From: Unio delphinus | Taxonomy: Eukaryota > Mollusca > Bivalvia > Unionida > Unionidae | DNA: 64,000 nucleotides | Direction: 5' to 3' | Assembly (NCBI GenBank): GCA_029339505.1 | Contig: JAQISU010000025.1 | Coordinates: 1,168,501-1,232,500 of the forward strand | Shown: piece after piece, positions 34,742 through 47,350 of the stretch | Numbering within the stretch: position 1 is the first letter of the stretch | Layout of the letters: each line of letters opens with the position of its first letter | Notes under the pieces: model-generated | Databases searched by the model: none | What the model saw: only the letters and a program-made list of their open reading frames with translations | Told to the model about the DNA's origin: nothing | Program-made: the position numbers and the translations under genes

Positions 34742-35026
34742 TTTTTTCCATAATGATTTTTGCTTGTTTGTTTTAGGACTTAACGCCATTTTTCAGCACA
34801 CGATAGGTTATACATCGCGGCCAGTATTATTGGAGGAGGAAGAACCAGAGAAAAGCCCTGGAAAGAACCACTGACCCACGAGAAGCTACTGGCAAGCTTT
34901 CTCACATAACTACATTAGCCGAATCTTAGACTCGAACCCACGCAGACAGAGGTGAGATGGCAGTGATCTGTAACGGAAAGCGCTTTAGACCACTCGACCA
35001 CTCGGGGCCCCTTTTTTCCATAATGA
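34742..35026 (-). mobile_element. SINE-A copy, intact with 15-bp target duplication
   Basis: The SINE at 34757-35011 is flanked by TTTTTTCCATAATGA at 34742-34756 and 35012-35026, exact. Read on the minus strand it has GGGGCCCCGAGTGGTCGAGT (A-box region), TGGGTTCGAGTCTAAG (B-box), the standard body and a GGCGTTAAGTCC end. The long unmutated duplication points to a young copy. Confidence 0.93.
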
Positions 35027-36051
35027 AGAAGTACCAAAATATTATTGCAAAACATATTACAAGATTAAGCAAAACATGATTAGACCTGTTTGTGAGAAAT
35101 TACTTCCACTAATTTAGCTTTAACATGAACTAACTGAACCCAGGTATTTAAGAATATACAAGCTATTTATTCTTGTTTTACACAGGCCTTTCAAAAGAAA
35201 ACAAAAGGTTCTGGAAAGAAAATCAATAACCTCAAGTTCAATACACTGTAACATTTATAGAATAAAGCAGTGTGCAAAAAAAAGACATGGTCATTACTTT
35301 TTAAAGTAAGAGACAGGAAGTTTATTTACTGTTTTCAAAGTGGGGCTGGATCTATTAGCCATGGGAATTTGAATAGCTAAAATGGTCAAATTTGACAATT
35401 TAACAAAATTATATTCCAAAAATTTATAAAGAAAAGATTTTTCAATATTTACATAAATTTAGCAGACAAGTTTGCTTAGACTCTTGAGCTCACATGCTAA
35501 TCACATAGGCAATTTTCAAGACAAACTATCCGATTTTAGGAAAAATTCTAATATTAGGCATCTGTTACATTGAAATTGAGAAAATTAGTGTTTTGGACAT
35601 TGGGAATGGGGCAAAACTTCAACCCCAAAATTGGCATAGAGAAATCCAAGTGATACCAGTATAAGACATCAATGCATATATTATTCAGGGACCTATGTTA
35701 GCTAAGTTAACTTGGAAGATCATCGGAACTGTAATCCAAGGGCAGTGTGTTTGATACCTAATCAGACCAACCCAGATCAGATACCTATGCATGTCCTTGT
35801 GAACGACAATTCCCTTTTCATTGCCATGATACAACAAATAATGTGTTAAAAGCACTGTTAAAACCAACAATACCATTTCTTCGGCGATAATGAGATATTA
35901 CAACTTTTCTCCAAGTATGCAGGCTTCTATTACAGTGTTTGCCTTCGAATCAATCATCCAAGCTTCAGAATAAGGACTTCACAATTTTCAGCCAACAGTT
36001 ATTGAACTTACCTGAAAGAAAAAAAGATATTTTTTTACGTGTTGTATTGAT
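35027..36051. other. AT-rich non-coding stretch
   Basis: No gene or repeat boundary is recognised. The 63-codon minus frame at 35685-35876 has no motif. Confidence 0.4.
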
Positions 36052-36059
36052 GTTATTAG

Positions 36060-37748
36060 TAGAGCTGTACAGATTAATTGCCCGTACTCATAATAGGGCT
36101 GATTATTAGAACAATCGGTATGATCTGTACCAGCAGAAATAATCGGTGCCGATGCAAATAAATTTCCAAAATATAATTTAAATTATAACATTCATCTTAA
36201 TATGGCATGAATTTTAAAACAGAATTAAATAGTGGAAAATAAAGAATAAACATTTGATTTTGGGATTAATTGAAAGACAATATATTCTTAAAAGTAACAA
36301 CTGTTTTAACACACTTGCTGTAAACTACCGCTGATTTTTGCTGAGAACTCCCAACTGTTACATTATGTCCTCGATTTTCATTTTCTTCTAAACAAGAAAA
36401 GTCCTACATGTTCTGTTGTATCACCTGTGAATTATTGTTGTGATGAAATAATTACTTTTCTATAAAGAATTCGCATCTTCACTAAATAAAATGTCACACT
36501 ACGAATGCGTAACTCCAATGCCATTCCCACGAAAGAAACTTACACGAGTTAGCATCTGGCATTTTTAGACCGTATATACCAATGCTAATTACCACTGTTA
36601 AATGTTGTTGTTGTAGAGTTTAACGCCATTTTTCAGCACACAATAGGCTGCCAGTATTATTTTTCAGCACACATGGCGGCCAGTATTATTGGTGGAGGAA
36701 AAACCCGGGAACGTAAAAATGAATCTTGTCCCCGTGCTCCAAACACTCAAGCTACGCCTCTGCATCAATGTACAGGTATAATTAGCATTCAAAATTCCTC
36801 TTGTCACAAGCCAGTTTCAGGCATTTTAATAATTAACTGGCCTGTACTGCTGTCGCAAAACTATAGAGAAATTCACCGACTATCCTCAAAGGAGACGCCA
36901 AAACATCAAGCTTTACATTGTGTGGAAAGTTATGATGTTTGTTCAGCCAAAAGACTAAACTAAAATTGATTGATCTTGATCTTGGTAGATCTGTATGAGA
37001 ATTTTAGTTTTATTATTACCCCTCTTAGTGAGCATGTAAATTATGATGGTTATGTGCCTTTTTAAACATATTAACTCAATTTGTAGGATCGCTTTTATCA
37101 TTGAAAATGAGTAACTCTTGAGAGTTGATTCTTTGTCAAAATGAAACAGCTATTAAGGACTATCTGAAATGTTATCTAGAAGAATGCAATTTGGTCGAAA
37201 CAACAAATAAAGCAAAATCTGCATCCGATATATTTGGGAATAAGTATGGATTTATGTGACGCTTTGCACTTTGTAAGTACTGTACATTACAGTACATGGC
37301 CTCCCCAGCCCACGAATTATGAAGTCTGTATTTAACTTTATTTAATTTCGTGTTGGAGAAATCAGAAAATATGCACATGCAAAATAATAACAAAATCAAT
37401 CATAGTATTTTATAACAGTTTAATAATTGACGGGTCACCGAAAGTTACTCTTTTAACATGCCTTAAGACAGAAAAAATTATTGTTTCACGTTCCAAGATT
37501 TACAGCCGTTAAAGTAGTCAACAAAAAGACCTAAAAACGGTAAATTTTAGACATTGGCCCGAGGATTAAGCCAACCTCCCCACACACGCACTCTTCCAGG
37601 CCTTTATTTTTTCCTAAATTATTAAGCTTGCACATGAGTATATATACTGTGGTAATGAAATAATCGGTCTCATAATTTTAATAATATTAATAATCAGCCA
37701 TACACTGTATCGGCATAATTGGCAAAAAGTGACATTGGTACAGCTCTA
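36060..37748. mobile_element. Non-autonomous hAT element, 1.69 kb
   Basis: Terminal inverted repeats TAGAGCTGTAC (left) and GTACAGCTCTA (right) are flanked by an exact 8-bp duplication GTTATTAG at 36052-36059 and 37749-37756. Inner sequence is related too: CAGAAATAATCGGTGCCGAT on the left, AATAATCGGTCTC and GTATCGGCATAATTGGC on the right. The TAGAG terminus and 8-bp duplication fit hAT. No transposase motif is visible in any frame. A rearranged SINE-A fragment lies inside at 36604-36712, and the frame at 36673-36963 starts in that fragment. Confidence 0.8.
36604..36712 (-). mobile_element. SINE-A 3' fragment, internally rearranged, nested in the hAT element
   Basis: On plus it reads TTGTTGTTGTAGAGTTTAAC, GCCATTTTTCAGCACACA, ATAGGCTGCCAGTATTATTT, then TTCAGCACACATGGCGGCCA again. 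A segment of about 30 bp is therefore duplicated before the copy breaks off at AAAACCCGGGAACG. The tRNA head is absent. Confidence 0.8.
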
Positions 37749-37756
37749 GTTATTAG

Positions 37757-38316
37757 CAATCTCCATCACTATGTGTCAGGGTCAAATTCAGCTTGACAAC
37801 AATATTTGCAAAATGTATCACAGACCTGAAATATCATACACGCACACTCTCGGCGAAGAAAAATCTTTCCAACTCACAGCAATAAAGAGCAGCGTGTACA
37901 CTGTACAGACGACGCCCAATTTACAATACTGATGCTTTCCTGAGGTGATGGTTTAAACCGAAAGTAATTTTCCCATATGATACTCATAAATTTTAGAAAT
38001 TCTTGGCACATTATACATCTAAGTGTACATCGAGTTACAGCACATGGCAGCAGTGATGGCATAAAACAAGCACAGCGGCACAAATTGAATGTCATTTCTT
38101 TATTATAAATGGCGTTAAAATCAAAGCAAGTACACTTAATTTGCAAAAATCAAGCATCACCTGAAATCAGCGACATCCTCAGAATTGCCTACTTTCATCA
38201 ACATTATCTTTTGTAAGATACAAAAATCAACAGCAAATGGTCAGTGGAAAAAATACACAATGCTTCCCTTATGAGCTATATTATTAACCTTGACAGGTAT
38301 TCCATAAAAATATCAT
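37757..38316. other. Non-coding stretch
   Basis: No feature is recognised. The 90-codon minus frame at 37874-38146 is cysteine-containing but shows no domain spacing that can be named. Confidence 0.4.
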
Positions 38317-38319
38317 ATA

Positions 38320-38494
38320 CAGAATACCTGTCTCAAGAGACCACTTCTGAGAAAGACAATCTGTTTTGAGATACCAAGATCTCCATGCACAGAGTTATTG
38401 ATTATAAAGTGTTATGACCTGTTATGAGACCACCTGTCTTGAGAAACAATTATTTTTTGACAGAATGGGTGGTCTTTTAAGACAGGTTCTACTG
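38320..38494. mobile_element. TA-flanked MITE, 175 bp
   Basis: Left end CAGAATACCTGTCTCAAGAG and right end TTTTAAGACAGGTTCTACTG are imperfect inverted repeats, with TA on both sides (38318-38319 and 38495-38496). The interior repeats the ACCTGT(C/T)..GAGA(C)CACC theme. The TA target suggests the Tc1/mariner-pogo group. Related copies lie at about 38969-39102 and 57016-57172. Confidence 0.65.
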
Positions 38495-38968
38495 TATCAT
38501 AAAAAATGAAGAAAAAATAAGCATGATAAAGTCAATATAGTATAATAACAGGTCATGATGATAGCATCACTAGAATATCCTGCTCTTTTGTTGTTGTTTT
38601 GTTTGTTTCTTTTTTGGTTTGGCTGTTGGGGTGGGTAAATACATTTGTATTCATGACACATAAATGGTTCATTCTTAAAATTTTCTAAAATGTGTCCAAA
38701 CTTCGTGTACTTTCACTTAGCCGTTTGGACAAGGTTTTTAATTCCTTCCACACATAATGTTTTTTTTTTAAATGGATACATTAATTAAGGATACATTGTG
38801 CGCATGAAACAATTCAAAAAAAGAGTAACAAATTATTACAAAAGACAGTGTTATCCAAACTTATCCACATATTTGCCACAACTGTAACCACCAAAGCTGT
38901 GCCACCCTTTATTTAACACCCCTCTATGCATATACACATACTAGATGGATATGATTCAGTCAGGATAT

Positions 38969-39102
38969 ACAATAAACCTGTCTTGAGAGACCAAATTCCC
39001 AATAAACAAATTTAATGATTATATAGTGTTATGACCTGTCTTGAGAGACCATAATTTTATGGCAGAAGGGGTGGTCTTTAAAGGCAGGTTCTACCTTATA
39101 CT
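38969..39102. mobile_element. Related MITE copy
   Basis: ACCTGTCTTGAGAGACCAAA, GACCTGTCTTGAGAGACCAT and GGCAGAAGGGGTGGTCTTTA, ending GGCAGGTTCTACC, match the element at 38320-38494. The ends are decayed. Confidence 0.6.
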
Positions 39103-40839
39103 GACCAATAGGTCTCAATGACTTCAACCGCTGGTCACAGTATGTTGTCAATGGGAATAAATCATTGTGTTTTTATTCACCTTGTCATGACCATAACGAT
39201 CTAACCATGAGATATTTTTAAAAAATGTAAGAAATCCACAAAGTTTGATCAAGTAAGTTAGGAACCTGCTCCAGAAATAAAAGCTTGTGAATAAAACACT
39301 TTTTTTTCCAGTTAGAATGACCCTGACAGTTGACCCCCACCCCCATAAAATAGGCCTCTTCAACACCTCTATCACAAAAAAAAAACTCTGCAAACCCTTG
39401 TCAAGGTGCATGGTCTAGAACTAAAGTCATTATGCAAAAACCATTTTTCTTCTTTCAGCTAGAGACCTTGACATTTTACCCTTTTGACCTGAAAATCAAC
39501 TTGCTTGTGACATACCAAAATATGTAAGCCATCCACAAAACTTTGATAATGATTAATATCTAAAGACTAGTTTTTGTGAAAGAAAAACATTGTTATTCTA
39601 TTAGACACAGTGACCATGAACTTGAAACTAACAATGAACATTTGACCAAGGAATTGGCATGCTTCTTTTTATAATGCAAGTAAGTGCAAGCCACCCACAA
39701 ATTAACCAAAACACAGTGGAGAACTCAAGTTACTGCAGTCATTGCACACAAACCACAAGAATGTTTTCCATTGCAAAATTTAATCCTGAAAGCTGAAACA
39801 AATTCACCAGACAGTTGTAACAGCTTTACACTGCTCTGAAGTCTCATCCTGGATTAATTATATCTGATTTGCTTCTTTTGTCTTAACAAGGCAAAATTAC
39901 AGCTGCAACAAATCTTTCATCAATAATTCTTGCTGGTTAAGACTTAGCTTTGAGGATTGGTTTCAAGTGGAGCAAGATTTCATTTAATCTGATCATCAGA
40001 TATAGTAGCATTTTTTTTTCTCCAACCCTAACATTATATACAACATCACTCTTACAAGCATAGCCATGTTGGTACATCCATTCTTACATATATGCATCTA
40101 CCCCTATGATTTTAAAATCTCTAGATTATTTTTTAAAAATAATTAATGTTCTTATTAATATTTATTACTTTCTAACAAAATAAAACATGTTTAATTAACA
40201 TAATATGGTCTCTTGATTTTCAAAAAAAAAGTCTGCTTGGATGAAACAACACATATTGAACTAAAAAAATGTCATCAATGACAGAAAGTTTAAATATAAA
40301 AAAATTAAAAATGTAATTAAAATGAGCTAACCTGCTTTTAAGGGATGCTTTTACTGCTACATTTCTAGCATGATTTTCAAATTATGTTTTGAGTGGTTTA
40401 TATATGTACAATATAAGGTTTGCTTGTTTTTATTTTAAAGAATGCCAATGATTGGTTTCTCTAACAAACTGTCAACAGAAGGCTATTGCCTCAAAACATG
40501 TAGCCAAAGGTCAATATCTTAAAGCCGAACATGCTTATAAGACAGTAAAGTAAATCATCTAAACCGTTTTTTTTTCTCCCCAGCTGAATTTATACTAGGG
40601 CTTATGTTTACACTGTCTGATATGAGACTAATTCTTTAAGAAGTGCATACTGTAGTAATGCAGTGAAATGTGTAGTGCTGGCATAACTTTGGAGCCACAG
40701 GGATTATTTAATAATCCAGCTAATCTTTTTGAGACAAAGGTTTACTATTCAATGTCAACCACTCCACAGTTGTTGCCTCCAATACAAAAGAAACTAGGCT
40801 ATACACAGAGCTCTTGTGTTAGACAAAAGTATAATACTT
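39103..40839. other. AT-rich non-coding stretch
   Basis: No exon is supported. The 87-codon minus frame at 39148-39411 and the 74-codon plus frame at 40668-40892 show no recognisable motif. Confidence 0.4.
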
Positions 40840-41306
40840 GCATAGTCTGCAATGTGCAATGCCAAGTATTATTTGCAAGTTTCAATCATTGAAATTTGTA
40901 TCATTTGCATACTCCAAAGAATGAAATATGTATCAACTGTATACCCCATGATGTACAATGTGTATAATGTGTAGGTTTCAGGCAGAGTATCATGTGCATA
41001 CTCCAAAGTGAAATATGTATCAACTCCATATTCAATGCAATGCAATGTGCATCACTTATATGTTCCATGCTGTGAAACATGCATCATTTGCATACTCCAA
41101 AGAGTGATACATGTATCACCTGTATACTGTACTCCATGAAGTGCAATGTGAAAAATTTGCAGGTTTCAAGCAGTGAAACGAGTATCATTTGATTTTGCAT
41201 ACTCCAAAGAGTGAATTATGTATCAACTCCATACTCCATGCAATGCAATCTGCATCACTTGCATGTTCTAAGCTGTGAAATATGCCTCATTTGCATACTC
41301 CAAAAA
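40840..41306. repeat. Diverged, higher-order part of a minisatellite
   Basis: Degenerate units built on CATTTGCATACTCCAAAGA, GTGAAATATGTATCAACTCC and CATGCAATGCAATCTGCATC repeat with larger periodicity before the regular array begins at 41307. It looks like the older edge from which the homogeneous 63-bp array was amplified. Confidence 0.75.
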
Positions 41307-41765
41307 GTGAAATATGTATCAACTCCATACTCCATGCAGTGAAATGTATATCATTTTCATACTGAAAAAAGTGAAATATGTATCAACTCCATACTCCGTG
41401 CAGTGAAATGTATATCATTTTCATACTGAAAAAGTGAAATATGTATCAACTCCATACTCCATGCAGTGAAATGTATATCATTTTCATACTGAAAAAGTGA
41501 AATATGTATCAACTCCATACTCCATGCAGTGAAATGTATATCATTTTCATACTGAAAAAGTGAAATATGTATCAACTCCATAATCCATGCAGTGAAATGT
41601 ATATCATTTTCATATTGAAAAAAGTGAAATATGTATCAACTCCATACTCCATGCAGTGAAATGTATATCATTTTCAAACTGAAAAAAGTGCAAGTATCAA
41701 CTCCATATTCCATGCAGTGAAATGTATATTATTTTCATACTGAAAAAAGTGCAATATGTATCATT
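41307..41765. repeat. 63-bp minisatellite, about seven units
   Basis: Units begin GTGAAATATGTATCAACTCC at 41307, 41371, 41434, 41497, 41560 and 41624, with decayed starts at 41688 and 41749. Each has CATGCAGTGAAATGTATATC and ATTTTCATACTGAAAAA. Because 63 is a multiple of three, a repetitive minus-strand frame (41357-41581) stays open; it is not a gene. Confidence 0.95.
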
Positions 41766-42379
41766 TAATCATCTCTCAATATTCTCAGTGCATTTTAATG
41801 GCATTTCCTTAATACCAGAGTACTACTATACAAGTACATGCATATGAAAACTTTTAATTGAATGAAATGATCAATCTCTGTCAGATGTTCATTACTTTTA
41901 ATATAAAGAGACAAAATGCAGACCCAGAAATTCTACTGTCATTTTTTATGACTTCTTTTATCTGTCATATTCAAATTGATCATTGTAATAAAAGACTGAT
42001 ACTGGGAAGTTTTAATTAACGGAAATTGTTAACACAAATGCCATAAACTGTGTATTCTACTGCCATTTCTTGACAAGGAAAGTAATAGTTCTTTTGTGAT
42101 ACTGACATGATGCTTTCTTATACTGGTTCCTTTCTCTCAGTGTATAGATTGTTCATAATTTTACAGCATCACTGCACATGTATCTTTGCCAATGATTCAT
42201 TTCAACACATAAAAATTCAATTCACGTGGCTCAGAAGTACTGTACACGATGCTTTTCAGTCCCACAGGAAGTGGTTGATTTAAGTTTCTAGCTTAAATCC
42301 CTTTGAGGATAGAAATCCTCATTGCAAAACAAAAAGTGATAAATGAACACAACTTTTGCCCTGTTTTCCTCTGTGTGTC

Positions 42380-42402
42380 GGGGGGGGGGGGGGGCGGGGG
42401 GG
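42380..42402. repeat. Poly-G tract with one C
   Basis: Fifteen G, one C, seven G. It could fold as a G-quadruplex. Length is prone to sequencing error. Confidence 0.9.
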
Positions 42403-42739
42403 TTTGCAACTAATATAATATAAATAAATACACTCTGCATAAACCTTGGTTACAGATCAAGCATAATTTTAAGCCAAACATGGGCCACAACTCTAATTTT
42501 GGTGATAAAAAGAGAAAAATCAAAATTTACCATGCCTTTTTTAATTTATTTCTATGCCTAGTACTAAATCAATCCATTTAAGACCACTCCAAGTTGTTAA
42601 AAATCAAAACATGAAATTCAAGGGCAAATTTTATATATGAAGCAGAGAACTACTTTTACCTATAGTAACTATTTTTAAAAAAATCTGAAAATGAAACTAA
42701 ACTTACATAATGCTAAGTCTACTATCATCACATGATACT

Positions 42740-42920
42740 CACATACTCATCCAGTAAAACTACAAACTGTACTGATCCAGATTTGCAATCATATAATGAA
42801 TTAGCAGATATGGATCTATCCAGTTTGTTAGGAGTAACCAATAAAACAACACAGACCCTAATATACCAGTGCAAAATGTGATGGCAGACCAGGGTTTATG
42901 TTGTTTTCATCTGATCCAAC
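42740..42920. repeat. Dispersed foldback repeat (family D)
   Basis: It shares ACAACACAGACCCT, GTG(C/A)AAAATGTGATGGCAGA and CCAGGGTTTATGTTGTTT with other members. Inverted halves are suggested by GGATCTATCCAGTTTGTTA and AGGGTTTATG, but the ends are unclear. Confidence 0.45.
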
Positions 42921-45185
42921 ATACATGTATACAGGAATATTTACATTACCAAAACTAGTACTGATCAATTTCATTTAAATATATCTCAGTGGTAAACCAT
43001 TAATTTCACAGAATTGTTGTCTAAACATCTGTCAAAGATCTGCAGTGCTTTCAATGTTCTGTGGGTTGGAGCTCCTCAGCTCCAAGGTTTTTATGATCTC
43101 CACTCTTGACTTTATCAAAGGTCACAACGAGGTCAATATGCAGAAAAGAAGGCATGATAATAATTCAACCATTGCTGAAACAAGATTTCAATCTGTGCAC
43201 TATTGATCATGCCTCTGTGGTATTCAGGCATATAATGTTTAGAATTAAAAGTTTCCATGACAGGTTTGTGCAAAGTACATTCCAAGTCAATAAATAATCT
43301 AATTTTTGTGCCAGACCAAATCTAATAAAATCTTTTCTACAAGAGATCAGCATTAACAAAAATTGGAGGAAGCAGGTTTACAAAATAGTTTAAACATGAA
43401 AAGACATTATTTGGTTCCAATGTGGGTGTGCTTTTGAATTACTGATACCCTGTCCTAATAATTTAGTGTTACATCAATGTAAGAATTTAAGGTACAACTT
43501 CAGTTCCCATAGTAAGCCTATGAAAACACCTATATATTAAAAATTCAATGACTTGAAATTTCGGAGTGCTCAATATCAAAGTTATAGCTTGTCTAGATAT
43601 GTGTGCTTTCAATATCACACCAAACAGCATTAAGTCTTAACAAGACCTTGAGGACTGAAATTCTATCAATGAATAAATGTCTTCTTGTGGTTTTTTTTTT
43701 TTTTCTTCAGTTACAACAAGGATAAGCTCTTAAAAGAAGATTATTTTTCTTAAAATCTTCCTTTCATTATCAATCAATCCTGGAAAGCCAAACTCAACTG
43801 CAACCCATTAACACAATTTTGTTGACATTAGATGCTAGAGAACTGGATTTATTGTTCTAAAAAATGGAATTGGCAACAGATGGATAGCTCCAGCACAGAG
43901 ACTGATAAACATCACAACATGAACAAATTACTCATTGGAAATCCAGATAATTTGCCTGACACAAAAGGTGGCTTTTAAGGCAAGGTGACCGTTATTGAAG
44001 GTTACAATGCACTCAAAAAGTCTTTCTCCCAATCATGTTCACATCTTTATAAGGGTGATAAACCCTGGTCCCTCTTTACACCAACCCAAGTGACAATTGA
44101 TGTCTCTTACTGAACAGAATGTGAGCAAATTTACACTGAATTAGTGTTCTGGTTGATAGGTTCGATAATCAAACTGAAAAGGCGTCAAGATGTCTAAAGC
44201 AGACACTGCTACGTTTACCAATTATAATTGCAAAGGAGAGTAAATACATCCAGTTCAATTGGCAAAGCTTCTAAAGAATAAAATATAAATTGATTGCATC
44301 TACATTCTCAAGGGTACCAAAATGCAACATTCAGATTCATTGTTAAATAGATAAATCGTGTAAATGATAACAAAACTGAAATTCATTCAAGTCAACAAAC
44401 TTTTACCAATTTTACGTTTATCCAAACAACATCACTTTTAGTACTTTTCAAGACAAGAGAATAAAGATAACCTCAATTGACTTATTTTCTGAATTTAAAA
44501 TGGCAATATCTAATATGTAAATTCTAAGATAATTATTGTAACTAAAAGCCAGGTGCAGATTAAAATGTCATAAAATCAACATGATTTCTAAAAATGAAAT
44601 AGACATCTTTTTACTTACAACCTGATAATGACATACTTTTATGTCAATCATAAAACGGGAATTGTTTTGATCTAATACAAGAAGGCATAAAGAATCTGCA
44701 ATCTTCAATGACAAAGATGTTCCTTTCTTGACAAGAAAATTGAGTATTCTGAAGGAATGATTTGTGAGAGTTCTTAGTGAAACAGCACAAAACAACAAAA
44801 CCATGAAATCCTTGGATATATACCAAGTTAAGATAAAATATAAGAATTATTTGAAAATACATTTTGAGTTCTGACTCGCAGTTTAAGCCATATTTCTCTG
44901 AGATAGATTAAACCCCCCCTTTACAACTCGCTAAAGAACATAGATCAAACAATGGCACATGACAACACTAATAATTAAGAGGTGTAGCAGAACAAATTAT
45001 GAAAATTATGGAGTATCTCTGCTAACACCACAAGAGCAATTAGACAGATGGTCTAGTTTACTGTGCTGAGCAAGAAAACCATGGTTTTCTTCACAAATCT
45101 CCTGGAAATAATCTCTGGTTGTATTCACAGTCCTTTAAATCCCATCCAATGGTGGTCTCCTGTAAAACATTTACCCACTGGGCCA

Positions 45186-45281
45186 AGCATACATACATAC
45201 ATACATACATACATACATACATACTACATGCATGCATGCATGCATGCATGCATGCATGCATACATACATACATACATACAT

Positions 45282-45352
<71 letters not shown>

Positions 45353-45375
45353 TACATACATACATACATACATTT
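45186..45375. repeat. (ACAT)n(GCAT)n(ACAT)n(CA)n(ACAT)n compound microsatellite
   Basis: Five blocks of related units follow one another. From 45225 to 45373 purine and pyrimidine alternate without a break for 149 bases. The long open frames on both strands (45063-45549 region) are repeat translations. Confidence 0.97.
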
Positions 45376-46311
45376 AAGAAGGGTGAGAAGACCCCAACAA
45401 ATGACTTGAAAACTCAACCAAGCAGAAGGGTGGAGGCATCAAGTAAAGGAGCAAAAGCCAAAAATAAATTGTGTGTAAACATTTATGATGGTTTTCATAT
45501 CTATTTCGGGGGGAGGGGGGGTAATACTACAAACACTTTCATTTCCTGATAAAATCAAATGTCTAGAAGTAATATTACCAGCTTCTGAAGAGCTTACCCT
45601 CAAAATACCAAACTCTACCAACTACACCCTGACCACACATTTATCTACCCAAAAAGAAAAATTACCTCCCATGAATCACACATACCTATAGTCTATTATT
45701 TGACAATGATCCCCATGCTGTAACTTATTGTCTTGGTTGGATATATCAGCATGTATTCTGTGCTAACGCTTGTCATGCAGGATTGGAGAGGAGGAGAGGG
45801 GGCAAAAAAACCATTTGTTTCTCCTATAAAGTATTGTCTAAAAATTGCAGAATGCATTCATTTGTGAGGGATGTTTCAAAACACGAACAATTCCTCCTGA
45901 GATTCACAGTCTTACAATTACTGATGAAGCAAGACTGTCTCTTGTGACTACCTCCAAATTAAGACCATTGTCCAATAGCAGCCACAAGTTATTATTCCTG
46001 TTGAATGAAAAGCAAACTTGTTCCCTAATATCCAACCACCTTCTAACTGAATCCACTTTCCAGCCTAATCAGAGCTTTTTCTATACAGTGAAACTTTTCA
46101 ATTAGAGGACAATCAAGGGACAATAAAATATCCTTTATTGGTGGCTATCCCTTCATACCGAGGTAAAATGAAAATAAACACCAGGAACCAATAAACATTT
46201 TTCTTATGATCAGTTACCCTGTATATGAAGGCATCTGCAAAAAACAAGTTTAACTGTATTTTCAAACTTATTCAATAAATAATTGGAACGTTAAGCTATT
46301 TTTTTTAGCTG
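45376..46311. other. Non-coding stretch
   Basis: A G-rich patch (GGGGGGAGGGGGGGT) is near 45508-45522. Frames at 45485-45691 and 45845-46105 are open for 68 and 86 codons but show no domain; they are not called. Confidence 0.4.
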
Positions 46312-46490
46312 GGACAGAACCAAAATGGTTCAGTGGTTAATGCAATGAACTCATTATTTCCATGGCTTTGGTCTGATCCCCATTATTGTACCATCAAATG
46401 GTCTTTCCTTGGACAAGGCGATTGATTCTGTTTCCCATGGCACACTATAGCCATGAAAGTGCTGATGTGTCATAAAACATCAAAACTAAC
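46312..46490 (+). mobile_element. Third tRNA-derived SINE type, single decayed copy (SINE-C)
   Basis: An A-box-like TGGTTCAGTGGTTAATGC and a B-box-like TTTGGTCTGATCCCC are followed by CCTTGGACAAGGCGATTG. The last resembles the CCTTGGGCAAGGC-type segment common in several animal SINEs. It ends around GTGCTGATGTGTCATAAAAC. The sequence differs from families A and B. No target duplication was identified. Confidence 0.5.
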
Positions 46491-46829
46491 CAAACTGGTT
46501 GTGCCATCTGAGGGACTGCTTTATGCACATGTTAACCAAATCCATTGTTTGGTCAACACCTGGTCTGAAGACCAACATTAAAGTTCAGACCAAGCTTTGA
46601 AGACCATCATAAAAAAGTGTCATTTAAGTGGTTTCTAACAGACAAGCACAAATACATTAACACCAGGTAATCCCTTCCTTCTCTAACCTACTTGCAAAAC
46701 ACTATGGAATCCATGAATGAGGGACTGAATGATATCTACATGTATTTATAACTGAATCAACTTGTACACAATTCAGCGATTGTATTCTACAAACACCCTG
46801 CCTTTTCTGCAGAGTTTAGTTTATACTTC

Positions 46830-47350
46830 CTATGCTCTTGATATGTACTGATATTTTATGTCCACTCTACCTTTGTAACATGTACAGACATTTTATGTCC
46901 ATTGTAAAGGCATTTTATGTCCATTGTACAACATGTATTGACATTTTATGTCCATTGTACAACATAAGGTAATGGTAATTTATTTAAATGTACAACATGT
47001 ACTGGCATTTTATTTCCAATGTACAATATGTACCAGCATTTTATGTCCACTGTACATGCATTTTATGTCCATTGTAAAATATGTATTGGCATTTTATGCC
47101 CATTATACAACATAAGGTAATGGTAAAATTTATTTTAAATGCACAACATCTACTGGCATTTTATTTCCAATGTACAATATGTACCAGCATTTTATGTTCA
47201 TTATACATACTTTTTCTATCCATTGTAAAATATGTATTGGCATTTTATGTCCATTGTACAACATAACTTCATAAGGTAACGGTAATTTATTTTAAATGTA
47301 CAAAACATGTACTAGCATTTTATTTCCATTGTACAATATGTACAGGCATA
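46830..47350. repeat. Higher-order tandem repeat, TGTACAACATGT-type
   Basis: Short units of about 35 bp (GGCATTTTATGTCCATTGTA, CAACATGTA) are organised in a larger unit of about 155 bp. That unit starts ACATAAGGTAA(T/C)GGTAATTTAT and appears near 46960, 47110 and 47270. The open frame at 47081-47266 is a by-product. Confidence 0.8.

Larger units (their letters stand above)
41766..45185. other. AT-rich non-coding stretch
   Basis: A G-rich run (G15, C, G7) occupies 42380-42402. 42740-42920 carries family D words (CAACACAGACCCTAATATAC, GATGGCAGACCAGGGTTTAT). No exon is recognised. The overlapping minus frames at 44568-44862 have no motif. Confidence 0.4.

Noticed and set aside
41357..41581. Repetitive 74-codon minus-strand protein
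   Set aside because: The 63-bp minisatellite has a period divisible by three and lacks a stop in that frame. No independent support for coding.
45063..45549. Long histidine-threonine or cysteine-valine open frames
   Set aside because: They are direct translations of the CA/ACAT microsatellite on the two strands.
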